A stretch of 49,912 bases of DNA from an uncultured Gammaproteobacteria bacterium (lineage in GTDB: Bacteria > Pseudomonadota > Gammaproteobacteria > GCA-001735895): NCBI GenBank assembly GCA_947260025.1, contig CAMYON010000012.1:1-49912 (forward strand), written 5' to 3'. Shown here one piece after another: positions 34,456 through 42,859 of the stretch. Positions within the stretch are counted from its first letter, which is position 1; each line of letters opens with the position of its first letter. The position numbers were made by a program, and so were the translations under genes. The notes beneath the pieces are model-generated. The model had not been told where the DNA came from and did no database searches. It was given only the letters and a program-made list of their open reading frames with translations.

Positions 34456-34488
34456 CTGGTATTAATAATAGGTCGCAACTGGTACTAC
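34456..34488 (+). promoter_or_regulatory. Direct repeat upstream of xsc, candidate TauR site
   Basis: AACTGGTATTA and AACTGGTACTA start 23 bp apart (core CTGGTATTAA 34456-34465, CTGGTACTAC 34479-34488). MocR-type regulators bind direct repeats at about two helical turns. The first copy overlaps possible core promoter bases (TTGCAC at 34439-34444 and the AT-rich TATTAATAATA). Confidence 0.5.
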
Positions 34489-34554
34489 CACGAAACGACG
34501 ATTGGCTTATTTTAGCCAGCCCTTAAAAAACAGCCCCGGAACGAGGACAGCGCT

Positions 34555-36336
34555 ATGAAAATGACTACCGAAGAAGCCTTCATCAAGGTTCTGCAGATGC
34601 ACGGCATCGAGCATGCTTTCGGCATAATCGGCTCGGCCATGATGCCGATTTCAGACCTGTTCCCCGAAGCCGGTATCAAGTTCTGGGATTGCGCGCACGA
34701 GGTCAACGCAGGCATGAGCGCCGACGGTTACACTCGCGCCAGCGGCAAGATGTCGATGGCGATCGCGCAAAACGGCCCCGGCATCACCAACTTCGTGACC
34801 CCGATCATGACCGCTTACTGGAATCACACGCCGCTGTTGCTGGTGACCCCGCAGGCGGCCAACAAGACCATCGGCCAGGGCGGCTTTCAGGAAGTCAAAC
34901 AGATGGAAATTTTTGAAAACTGCGTCTGCTACCAGGAAGAAGTTCGCGACGCGACGCGTATCGCCGAAGTCCTCAATCGCGTAATCGAAAACGCCTGGCG
35001 CGGCAGCGCGCCGGCGCAAATCAACGTGCCGCGCGACTACTGGACCCAGGTGATCGACATCGATTTGCCGCAGCCGGTGAAGCTGGAACGCTCACCGGGC
35101 GGCAAGGAAGCAATCGCACAGGCGGCCGAACTGTTATCAGGAGCCGAGTTCCCGGTGATCCTCAACGGCGCCGGCGTTGTCATCGGTGGCGCCATCGAAG
35201 CCAGCAAAAACCTGGCCGAAAAACTGGACGCGCCGGTGTGCTGTAACTACCAGCACAACGACGCTTTCCCGGGTTCGCATCCGCTGGCGGCGGGTCCGCT
35301 GGGCTACAACGGCTCCAAGGCAGCGATGGAACTGATCGCAAAGGCCGACGTCGTGCTCGCGCTCGGCACTCGCCTGAATCCGTTCTCGACGCTGCCGGGT
35401 TACGGCATCGACTACTGGCCAAAGAACGCCAAAATCATCCAGGTCGACATCAACGCCGGACGCATCGGCCTGACCAAGAAGGTCGACGTTGCCATCATCG
35501 GTGACGCGAAGCAGGTCGCGCAACAGTTGCTCGATCAGCTCGGCGCAGGCGCCGGTGATGCCGGTCGTGAAGCCCGCACCGCATTGATCGCAGAGACCAA
35601 GGCCAACTGGGAAGCCGAACTGGCTGAAATGATTTTCGAGGAAGACACCGACGAGGGCATCACCTGGAACGAGCGTGCTCGCAATCGCGACCCCGAGCGC
35701 ATGTCGCCGCGCCAGGCCTGGCAGGCGATCATGAAATCGATGCCGGAAGGCGCGATGATGTCGTCCGATATCGGCAACAACTGCGCTATCGGCAACGCCT
35801 ACCCGAGCTTCGAGCAGGGCCGCAAGTACCTCGCACCGGGCCTGTTCGGTCCCTGCGGTTACGGCTTGCCGTCGATTCTCGGCGCCAAGATTGCATGCCC
35901 GGACGTGCCCGCGATCGGCTTCGCCGGTGACGGCGCCTTCGGCATCTCGATGAACGAAATGACCGCCTGCGGCCGCAACGAATGGCCGGCGATCACGATG
36001 ATCATCTTCCGCAACTACCAGTGGGGCGCGGAGAAGCGCAACACCACCCTGTGGTACGACGACAACTTTGTCGGCACCGAGCTCAACGTCGGCGTCGAAT
36101 ACGCGAAAATAGCCGAAGCCTGCGGCGTCAAGGGCGTCAAGGCTGAAACCATGGATGGCCTGACCGAGGCGCTGGCTACCGCGGTCAAGGACCAGATGGA
36201 AAACAACGTGACTACCTATATCGAAGTCGTGCTCAACCAGGAACTGGGCGAGCCGTTCCGACGCGACGCGATGAAGACGCCGGTTGCAGTCGCCGGCATC
36301 TCCGCCGACGACATGAAGCCACAGCAGGGCAGCTGA
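34555..36336 (+). CDS. xsc: Sulfoacetaldehyde acetyltransferase
   Basis: This is a 593-residue thiamine-diphosphate enzyme that converts sulfoacetaldehyde and phosphate to acetyl phosphate and sulfite. The cofactor-activating glutamate is Glu49 (CAHEVNAGMSADGYTR). The ThDP/Mg motif is GDGAFGISMNEMTACGRNEWP with the closing FRNYQWGAEK. The opening 'MTTEEAFIKVLQMHGI' and INVPRDYW blocks are characteristic of Xsc against acetolactate synthase. A GAGG ribosome site precedes the ATG. Sulfite released needs oxidation or export, and no gene for that is in view. Acetyl phosphate would go to the Pta at 15639. Confidence 0.96.
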   Translation: MKMTTEEAFIKVLQMHGIEHAFGIIGSAMMPISDLFPEAGIKFWDCAHEVNAGMSADGYTRASGKMSMAIAQNGPGITNFVTPIMTAYWNHTPLLLVTPQAANKTIGQGGFQEVKQMEIFENCVCYQEEVRDATRIAEVLNRVIENAWRGSAPAQINVPRDYWTQVIDIDLPQPVKLERSPGGKEAIAQAAELLSGAEFPVILNGAGVVIGGAIEASKNLAEKLDAPVCCNYQHNDAFPGSHPLAAGPLGYNGSKAAMELIAKADVVLALGTRLNPFSTLPGYGIDYWPKNAKIIQVDINAGRIGLTKKVDVAIIGDAKQVAQQLLDQLGAGAGDAGREARTALIAETKANWEAELAEMIFEEDTDEGITWNERARNRDPERMSPRQAWQAIMKSMPEGAMMSSDIGNNCAIGNAYPSFEQGRKYLAPGLFGPCGYGLPSILGAKIACPDVPAIGFAGDGAFGISMNEMTACGRNEWPAITMIIFRNYQWGAEKRNTTLWYDDNFVGTELNVGVEYAKIAEACGVKGVKAETMDGLTEALATAVKDQMENNVTTYIEVVLNQELGEPFRRDAMKTPVAVAGISADDMKPQQGS

Positions 36337-36391
36337 GGCCTACCTTGCTGTAGAGTCTTCCCCGCGCCAGCGGGCATAACACCAAAGGCAC

Positions 36392-36419
36392 AAAAAAACC
36401 GGCTTACGCCGGTTTTTTT
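36392..36419 (+). terminator. Bidirectional intrinsic terminator after xsc
   Basis: Seven A residues, CCGGC, loop TTAC, GCCGG and seven T residues form a symmetric terminator 55 bp past the xsc stop. It can end xsc on the plus strand and the pilus operon on the minus strand. Confidence 0.92.
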
Positions 36420-36432
36420 GTCATGTAATTTT

Positions 36433-36471
36433 GGGTCAGAGTAAAAATTATTTTAGTTTTTACTCTGACCC
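36433..36471. repeat. Minimal GGGTCAGAGTAAAAA hairpin
   Basis: GGGTCAGAGTAAAAATT faces AGTTTTTACTCTGACCC with 16 of 17 pairs around a very short loop. It looks like a repeat unit whose two arms have fused, 18 bp past the secretin stop. Confidence 0.8.
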
Positions 36472-36489
36472 ACATTTATGATCTTGAGG

Positions 36490-37851
36490 TTATTTGCGGT
36501 CGTTGATGTTGACTTCAACATCCGGGTTGTTCGATCGTCGGCCGTCGAATATTTCTTCCATTTTCTTTTCGGTAGTCGACAGCTCGGCATCGATCAATTC
36601 GTTGATCGTCTGGACACGCTGTTTCGAGCCTGTTTCAGGCTCACCCATCGCGTAATCGACGATTCTCGGTGTAATCAGCACGACGATCTCGGTACTCGTA
36701 AGGCTTTTCGCCCGGTTCGAGAACAGGGCACCGACAATCGGCACGTCTCCGAGGCCGGGCACACCCTCGCGGGTATTATTAATCTGATGCTGAATCAGGC
36801 CACCGAGAAACACTGTTTTACCATTGGGGACGAGCATGCGGGTCGATACCTGCGTGGTAGCCTTTGACGGGATGCCGTCGTCGGACACGACCCCGGTACT
36901 GACTTCGGGAAAGGCGTCGAGCAGGATACGACCGCTGCGGTCAACGCTCGCAGTCACCTTCAGGATGACGCCCGATTCGAGGAACTCGATGCTCTCGGTC
37001 GTGACCTGGTTGATGGTCGTGGTAACCCGGTAACCGATTTCGGTGCCGACCACGGTTTCCGCCTCGAGCCCTTCCATCGCCAGCAGTTTTGGCGTCGAGA
37101 TCGTACGCAGGCGACCGCGGGCCTTGAGCGCGTTGAGCACCAGCGTGACATTGTCATTGGCATATTGTGCGAACAGGCCCGGCGCGGTTGGATTGGCAAA
37201 TCCCTGTACCCCGATGCTGCCGCTGCCGTCAGAGCTATCGAACAACTTGGCCCAGTCGAGTCCGTAGGACTGGTTGTCGGTGAGCGAAATCTCAAGGATC
37301 TTGGCCTCGATCATGATCTGTTTCGGCTCACGATCGATCGCGTCGATAATGGTTTCCATCTTGTCCAGGAACGGCGGCAGATCCTCGACGATGAGGATGT
37401 CGGTTTCGTCTATTGCCTTAATGTTGCCAAACTCGGACAGGTACTCCTCGAGCACGCTCTGCGCGTCGGCCGCGGAAGCATACTGCATCTTGAACGAACG
37501 CACGTTCATCATCGGGCTCTGGTGATATTTGCCCGTATCTTCGCGCTCGATCACGAAGAAACTGTTGCCACGCTGCTCGACGACAAAACCCGCCGACTCG
37601 GCGATCAGGCCGACCGCCTCCGCGGCTTCCATGTCGTAAATATTAACCGAAACATCGGCGCTGATGCCGTCGGCAACGAATATGTTCATACGTTCTTCAC
37701 GCGACAGCATCTGCATGACTTCGCGGATATCCAGCTCCTGGATCGAAAGCGATATTTTGCCGGCTTGCGACATTGGAGCGGCAACCAGCAGTGCCGGCAA
37801 CAGCAGCCAGCATGACAAACGGGACAGTTTTGAAGTGAATATATTTTTCAT
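36490..37851 (-). CDS. mshL: MSHA-type pilus secretin MshL
   Basis: This is a 453-residue outer-membrane secretin. It has a signal peptide (1-30, ending SQA), short N-terminal N0/N1-type domains (about 31-190, including ISLSIQELDIREVMQML and 'ILIVEDLPPFLDKMETI'), and the secretin core with VPNGKTVFLGGLIQ and GVPGLGDVPIVGALFSNR ending near LITPRIV. It is shorter than PilQ and fits the MshL group. A charged tail follows (about 410-453). It lies 15 bp after the small PilP-like gene and is the last gene of the pilus operon, followed by repeats and a terminator. Confidence 0.9.
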   Translation of the reverse strand: MKNIFTSKLSRLSCWLLLPALLVAAPMSQAGKISLSIQELDIREVMQMLSREERMNIFVADGISADVSVNIYDMEAAEAVGLIAESAGFVVEQRGNSFFVIEREDTGKYHQSPMMNVRSFKMQYASAADAQSVLEEYLSEFGNIKAIDETDILIVEDLPPFLDKMETIIDAIDREPKQIMIEAKILEISLTDNQSYGLDWAKLFDSSDGSGSIGVQGFANPTAPGLFAQYANDNVTLVLNALKARGRLRTISTPKLLAMEGLEAETVVGTEIGYRVTTTINQVTTESIEFLESGVILKVTASVDRSGRILLDAFPEVSTGVVSDDGIPSKATTQVSTRMLVPNGKTVFLGGLIQHQINNTREGVPGLGDVPIVGALFSNRAKSLTSTEIVVLITPRIVDYAMGEPETGSKQRVQTINELIDAELSTTEKKMEEIFDGRRSNNPDVEVNINDRK

Positions 37852-37866
37852 ATTATTAATTTCACT

Positions 37867-38244
37867 TTATCTTTGCTCTGGTTGCGGGGTTTCGATCTCG
37901 AAAGTAAACTTGCGGCCATCGCGCGTAAAAACGGCCCTGTGCTCCATCACCGCGATCAGCTTCATTCCTTCGATTTTTTCACCCAGCGCCAGCATTTCAC
38001 CATTAACCACGACCATCGGCGCAGTCTCGGACACCATGGTCGCGGTCAACTCGAGCTCGATTTCGTCGGGCGGCAGAATCACCACCGGCCGCGGCGCGGG
38101 TGGCGGCGGCGGCTTCGGCTTAAGCACCTCCGGGCGCGTAAACGGGTTATTGCTCAGCATCAGCATTTCCATCTCCGCGGCATCGCCGACGGACCAGGTC
38201 GTACCGGCCAAAGCAAACATCATGACGACCACGCTAGGATGCAT
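37867..38244 (-). CDS. Small periplasmic PilP/MshK-like protein
   Basis: This is a 125-residue protein with an N-terminal hydrophobic signal (about 4-22), the NPFTRP motif seen in MshK and GspC/PilP relatives, a proline-rich stretch (about 43-52) and a small beta domain (65-120, MVVVNGEMLALGEKIEGMKL, then AVFTRDGRKFTFEI) of GspC homology-region type. It probably docks the inner-membrane alignment proteins to the secretin. It overlaps the PilO-like gene by 11 bp. Sequence similarity is weak; position in the operon is the main support. Confidence 0.72.
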   Translation of the reverse strand: MHPSVVVMMFALAGTTWSVGDAAEMEMLMLSNNPFTRPEVLKPKPPPPPAPRPVVILPPDEIELELTATMVSETAPMVVVNGEMLALGEKIEGMKLIAVMEHRAVFTRDGRKFTFEIETPQPEQR

Positions 38245-38806
38245 AATCCTGCACCATGCGGTAAGAGACCAGCGTCAGCTGCAGACTGAGTTCCGGGTTG
38301 TCGAGCGCATCCTGCTCGTCGGGGCGAATCTCGAATTTCTTGACCACGATGTAACCGAGCTCGTCGTTAACCGTCTGCAACCATTCGAAGAAGTCGTGAT
38401 AGTGCGCGTTGAGCTTGACCTCGAACAGGCTTTCGCGAAAGTTTTGCACCTGCTTGCCGCTGCCCGGCTGCACGCTTAGCAGTTCGACCTCGGTTGCCCA
38501 CGAAACCCTTTGCAGCCGCCCGATAACGAACGACTCCATCTGCTTCGCCGGCAACCGCGCCATGTCGCCATGCAGCTGACGCGACAGATCCTGCACCTCG
38601 GCGTCGATTTTCCTGAGCTGGTTAGCGAGGCTGTCGTTACTGGTCACCGCCTGCTCCAGCACCTGGTGACTGGCATGCAGATCCCGGTACTGCTTGACCT
38701 GTGGCCACAGCAGGTAAGTGATCTCGACCAGCGAGACCAGCAGCACGATGAACATCAGCATCATCGCGACGAAACGGGGTTCGGCGTTTTCGATAAAATC
38801 CTGCAT
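38234..38806 (-). CDS. PilO/MshJ-like inner-membrane alignment protein
   Basis: This is a 190-residue bitopic protein with one helix (about 13-33), a coiled coil (about 35-75) and a ferredoxin-like domain (90-185). This is the PilO/GspM layout. In MSHA systems the equivalent is MshJ. It overlaps the PilN-like stop by one base (TAATG) and the next gene by 11 bp, so translation is coupled. It should form a heterodimer with the PilN-like protein. Confidence 0.82.
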   Translation of the reverse strand: MQDFIENAEPRFVAMMLMFIVLLVSLVEITYLLWPQVKQYRDLHASHQVLEQAVTSNDSLANQLRKIDAEVQDLSRQLHGDMARLPAKQMESFVIGRLQRVSWATEVELLSVQPGSGKQVQNFRESLFEVKLNAHYHDFFEWLQTVNDELGYIVVKKFEIRPDEQDALDNPELSLQLTLVSYRMVQDYAS

Positions 38807-39462
38807 TAGCTCCTGTCCTGGCGCGCGGAAACGACGATATCCAGGCTGAAATCAACCACCTTGGTGCGGTTGACTTCAGTCTGTCTGGTACTGACGATGC
38901 GCACGTTTTCGATCTCGGGCTGCTGCGTCAGGTTGAGCACGAATTTCGACATCGCAACGTGATCCAGCGCCTGCCCTTGAATATTCATGTGGGTCTCGAT
39001 TTTCCAGGTTTCTTCCTGCTTATTCTGGTTATCGGCAGGGATCACGATAAAGTAACCCGTACTGACGGCTTGCTGCCTCTCCTCCACCGGGGTACCGGCG
39101 CGGCGGAACTTCCAGTTGGTGAGCCAAACCTCGGGGCCCGGCAAGGAGCGATCGATCATGACGAACATTTGCTCGGCCGAAGCACCGCTGCGCAGGCCGC
39201 TGAGCAGGTCGAGCTGCTGCTTCAGATTTTTCTTCTGCTGGTTGAGCTGCTCCAACTGTTTACGATTGGCATTGGTAATTTCACGTTGCGACTGAAAATA
39301 CTGAATTTGCTCATCGATATGTGCGTTGGCCTCGCGCAGCAGGGCAAAGGCAGCGACAAACAGGATAGTCAGCAGCACTAGCGCAAACCCGGTGAGCTTG
39401 AACCAGCGAAAAAACAGCAGCCGCTTGCGCAAATCGTCGGGGAACAGGTCGATTTCATTCAT
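38806..39462 (-). CDS. PilN/MshI-like fimbrial assembly protein
   Basis: This is a 218-residue bitopic protein. The N-terminal cytoplasmic motif 'MNEIDLFPDDLRKR' resembles the PilN INLLP peptide that binds PilM. One helix (about 23-43), a coiled coil (45-85) and a periplasmic domain with VWLTNWKFRRAGTP follow. It starts within the PilM stop region (8-bp overlap). In type IV pili PilM, PilN, PilO and PilP form the inner alignment complex. Confidence 0.85.
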   Translation of the reverse strand: MNEIDLFPDDLRKRLLFFRWFKLTGFALVLLTILFVAAFALLREANAHIDEQIQYFQSQREITNANRKQLEQLNQQKKNLKQQLDLLSGLRSGASAEQMFVMIDRSLPGPEVWLTNWKFRRAGTPVEERQQAVSTGYFIVIPADNQNKQEETWKIETHMNIQGQALDHVAMSKFVLNLTQQPEIENVRIVSTRQTEVNRTKVVDFSLDIVVSARQDRS

Positions 39463-40588
39463 TCGGCAATTGTCCCCTGAGCGCCAGGCCCATCGCTATC
39501 GATATGTCCGAAAACAAACCTTCCCATGGAATCCGGGTATCGTCGTTTTCGTCCTGAAACACCTGGTTGAACTCGGTCTGCCCATCGGGCTGTTCGAGAT
39601 CCAGCAACGACATCAGAACGGCTTGCGCGCCCGGCCAGTGCGCAAGACTGCCCAGCAGGCAAACCCGGCTGACCGGCACCCCGTGAGTTTCCGCGGCGGT
39701 AAACACCAGCACCCGGTTGATTTCATTGACCAGGTCGAGAAAACAGGGCTTGACGATTTCGAGCAGGGTTCCCGAAACGTCGTTGTCGGTATCGGCACCA
39801 ATCGCGCGCGCCAGCGATTGTTTCTCGAGCCCGTGATCGCGCACCAAAGCGCGGGCTGACTCCAGCGAAATATCGAGTTCAGCCGATATCCGTTCGAGCA
39901 ACAGGTTTTCACCAAAAGCCACCGACTGGTTGAACAGCAGGCGCCGACCCGAGATCACCGTCAGATAGGATTCCTCGCGGTAGGTATGGATCAGCAGCAC
40001 GTTGTCCGCGGCGTGGCCGGTGTATAGAGCACTCACCACCCGGCGCAGCGCGGTCGGCGCGATGTCCAGCGAATCGACCTCCAGGCCGCAACCGATCAAC
40101 GCGTTCAGCAAACGGTTAACTTTTTCCCTGGCGGAAATCGTGGCGACCACCATGTGCTCCTCGTCACCCGGGTTGGCGCGCACCGGCACGTAATCGATCA
40201 CGTAATCCTCGATCGAACCCTCGGTGCGGTCGGCGAGCATACGCACTACTTCGGCATCGACGTCGTTCACGTTCGACTTGTAAGTCAACAACATGATCTT
40301 GACGTCTTCCCAGGGCATCAGCGCGACCACCCGCTTGCCCTTGAACTTTTTCTGCCTGAGGGCATTCCCGATCACGCGCTTTAATTTTTTCGGCGACTCC
40401 AGCAGTTTTTCACGCCCACCGGGGTACTCGATCGAGCTCTTGGCGTAGATCGAGTAACGCCCGTGCTCGAGCGGACGAATCTGGCACAGATGAATCCGGT
40501 CGGTGCCGATATCGAGACCGATCAGGCCTGGTGCCGACGCCTGGGCCCGGGATGCCGTCTTACCCCTGAATTTTTGCAATATCGTCAT
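39455..40588 (-). CDS. PilM/MshI-like actin-fold protein
   Basis: This is a 377-residue cytoplasmic protein of the PilM family. The phosphate-1 motif is GLIGLDIGTDRIHL, with the family blocks KRVVALMPWEDVKIML and LDIAPTALRRVV. It binds the N-terminal peptide of the PilN-like protein and helps link the alignment complex to the assembly ATPase. In some MSHA loci PilM and PilN functions are joined in MshI; here they are two genes. It starts 6 bp after the HDOD gene. Confidence 0.85.
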   Translation of the reverse strand: MTILQKFRGKTASRAQASAPGLIGLDIGTDRIHLCQIRPLEHGRYSIYAKSSIEYPGGREKLLESPKKLKRVIGNALRQKKFKGKRVVALMPWEDVKIMLLTYKSNVNDVDAEVVRMLADRTEGSIEDYVIDYVPVRANPGDEEHMVVATISAREKVNRLLNALIGCGLEVDSLDIAPTALRRVVSALYTGHAADNVLLIHTYREESYLTVISGRRLLFNQSVAFGENLLLERISAELDISLESARALVRDHGLEKQSLARAIGADTDNDVSGTLLEIVKPCFLDLVNEINRVLVFTAAETHGVPVSRVCLLGSLAHWPGAQAVLMSLLDLEQPDGQTEFNQVFQDENDDTRIPWEGLFSDISIAMGLALRGQLPNE

Positions 40589-40594
40589 CGACCG

Positions 40595-41458
40595 TTAAAC
40601 CGCGGCGCACTGCATCTTTGGAAACAGCAGGTTGACCACGCCACTCAACTGCTCGGCAACGATCCGGTCGATATCCTCGCAATGCCCGATATCGAGACCA
40701 GTCAAATCCCATGCCTGGTTGTCGGCCTTGACCAGCATTTCGTCCAGCGGCCGGCTCTCGGCAAAGGCGTTACCGATCAGGGCCGAGATATGGACAATCG
40801 ATGTCTCCAGCAGAAAATCGGCGTTGGGGTCGAATTCGAGATGGTTCCTGATAATCGAGACGTGGCTGGCGGGCAGCTTCCAGTTCTCCATCAGCAATGC
40901 CGCCACCTGCGCATGATCGAAGCCGATAACTTCCTGCTCCATGCGGTGCAGCGGTTTGCCGGTCTCGTCGGCGAGGCGCTGTGCCTGCTGCGCCAGTACC
41001 GGCAACGATTGATACATGATCAGATGACCGATGCCGGAGAGCAAACCGGCAACGAACATACGCTCACCGTCCATCAGCCTGCACTCACCGGCCAGGTCGC
41101 GTGCGGCGATGGCGCGATAGACGCAGCGCAACCAGAATTGCCGGATATCGAGGTGCTCGCACTCGTAATCACCCAATGCATCGGCGATCGAGGTCGTCAG
41201 AATCAGGTCTTCGATCTGCTGCACGCCGAGAATCGACACCGCGTGATTGACGGTATCGATCTGCGCGGCGAAACCGAAATAGGCGCTGTTGACGATCTTC
41301 AACAGGCGCGCGGTCAGCCCGGGATCGTAGACGATCAGCTGCGCGACATCCTGCAGCGAGTAATCGTGGGTCGCGAGGATCTCTTTCAACCGCCAGTAAA
41401 TGTCCGGCAGCGAAATCAGGTTCGCCTCGATCGTGACCTTGTTCCAGTTGCTGCTCAT
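40595..41458 (-). CDS. HDOD domain signalling protein
   Basis: This is a 287-residue protein consisting of an HDOD domain (about 10-210; LPDIYWRLKEILATHDYSLQ, DPGLTARLLKIVNSAYFG, AVSILGVQQIEDLILTTSIA) with a short helical tail. HDOD proteins resemble HD hydrolases but lack the catalytic His-Asp set, and act as signalling adaptors in c-di-GMP networks. Its place between a diguanylate cyclase and the pilM-like gene suggests control of pilus function. It lies in the operon with 6 bp to pilM. Confidence 0.86.
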   Translation of the reverse strand: MSSNWNKVTIEANLISLPDIYWRLKEILATHDYSLQDVAQLIVYDPGLTARLLKIVNSAYFGFAAQIDTVNHAVSILGVQQIEDLILTTSIADALGDYECEHLDIRQFWLRCVYRAIAARDLAGECRLMDGERMFVAGLLSGIGHLIMYQSLPVLAQQAQRLADETGKPLHRMEQEVIGFDHAQVAALLMENWKLPASHVSIIRNHLEFDPNADFLLETSIVHISALIGNAFAESRPLDEMLVKADNQAWDLTGLDIGHCEDIDRIVAEQLSGVVNLLFPKMQCAAV

Positions 41459-41535
41459 AGGGATTAGTCCTGTTCAGGTACCTTGTAAAGAGATCGGCCG
41501 ACGCGGGGAATTCCTTAGAATTCAGTGCAATACGA

Positions 41536-42771
41536 TCATGCCGCGCCGCTGCCGGCCGGGTCGGCGCTGGCGTCCTGGTTCCACAAAGTCTGAGTGCTGA
41601 TATGCACGTCGTTGGGGTCCTGCAGCACGCTGACGACGATATTCGGCGGCGCCGGGTTGGCGTCCTTCAGGCTTTTCGCCCGGTAAAGCGCGAGGTCAGC
41701 CTGCTTGTAGAGCTGCCGATAGGAAACCTCGATATCGGGCGGCACGCTCGCAACCCCGATACTGAGGCTGGCCCTGACCACCTCGTCGCATTTGCTTGCG
41801 GCGTTTAATTCGCAAAATTTCTTCAGCGCCCGAATCGCGATGACGCGGGGCTCGAGATCGGCGAAAATCAGCGCAAATTCATCGCCTCCCATACGCACCA
41901 GGCTGCCGTGGTCGCCGATCACGCTATTGAAGGCCTGGCCGATGTGCTCTAGCACATGGTCCCCGCTTTCGTGCCCGCAAACGTCGTTGATCGTCTTGAA
42001 ATCGTCGACATCGAGCAGCATGAAATGGAATTGATTCTGATTTTCCCGGCAGCGTTCGAGATAGCGGTCAAACTTGAGGTCAAAATAGCGCCGATTCCAG
42101 GCGCCTGTCAGCGGATCGCGATTCGACAGATCGACAATGCGGTCGTGCGCCACCACGAGGTCATGCTGCGCGGCGATATCGTGCTTGCGCAGCTCGACGT
42201 TGCGTGCCACCAGCAGCAGGCTGACCGCGCCGGCGCCGAGCATGATGAATTGCAGGGTCCACAGGCTCTGATCGGCGAAATCGAACTTCGCCTCGATGGT
42301 CGAGAAAGTGAACATCAGGTAGATCAGCAGCGTCACCGCGAGCCCTTCACCCAGACCCCAGGACATCATCGGCACGACGATGAACAGCATCGCGACACTG
42401 GCGAACAGCATCGGGTGGAAATTGCCCTGGTAATGCGCCAACAGCACGAAAGCGCTGCCCGAGACCACCAGCAGCGTGACGCCGAGCAGGTGAAGCGCGC
42501 GCGGGTCTTCGACCGCGCGCGCGGAGAAAACCATGTTGAGCGACAACAGCACCAGGATCGCGCTGGTATAAAGGTACATCGGATCGAGCGCGAACTTGAC
42601 GTAGAACAGGGCTTCGACCGCCAGTATCCCCATGATCACGATACTCATCGCTACCAGGCCCCTGCGCGCTTCCTCGACCGATTTCTTGCGCGCGAAGCGA
42701 GTCAGCTCGGGCGAATCGTAGCGCGTGCTGGACCACACCGAATGCAAGAATCGGGGAAGAACGGTTTTCAT
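41536..42771 (-). CDS. Membrane diguanylate cyclase (GGDEF)
   Basis: This is a protein of about 411 residues with five or six N-terminal membrane helices (about 40-190) and a GGDEF domain (about 210-375). The catalytic motif GGDEF is intact (RMGGDEFALIF). The RxxD inhibitory site expected nine residues ahead of it is absent, so product inhibition at that site is unlikely. The open frame has further possible starts at 42807 (ATG) and 42816 (TTG). I use ATG 42771, which has AGGA nine bases upstream. It makes c-di-GMP and sits inside the MSHA-like locus; MSHA assembly is c-di-GMP responsive in Vibrio. Confidence 0.87.
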   Translation of the reverse strand: MKTVLPRFLHSVWSSTRYDSPELTRFARKKSVEEARRGLVAMSIVIMGILAVEALFYVKFALDPMYLYTSAILVLLSLNMVFSARAVEDPRALHLLGVTLLVVSGSAFVLLAHYQGNFHPMLFASVAMLFIVVPMMSWGLGEGLAVTLLIYLMFTFSTIEAKFDFADQSLWTLQFIMLGAGAVSLLLVARNVELRKHDIAAQHDLVVAHDRIVDLSNRDPLTGAWNRRYFDLKFDRYLERCRENQNQFHFMLLDVDDFKTINDVCGHESGDHVLEHIGQAFNSVIGDHGSLVRMGGDEFALIFADLEPRVIAIRALKKFCELNAASKCDEVVRASLSIGVASVPPDIEVSYRQLYKQADLALYRAKSLKDANPAPPNIVVSVLQDPNDVHISTQTLWNQDASADPAGSGAA

Positions 42772-42859
42772 GCAGCTTCGTCCTGGCAAATATTCATCAG
42801 ATTCCATCTCGCGCAAGTACCCTGAGTTATATCGGCAGCCGATTGTTTTTCATTAATAA

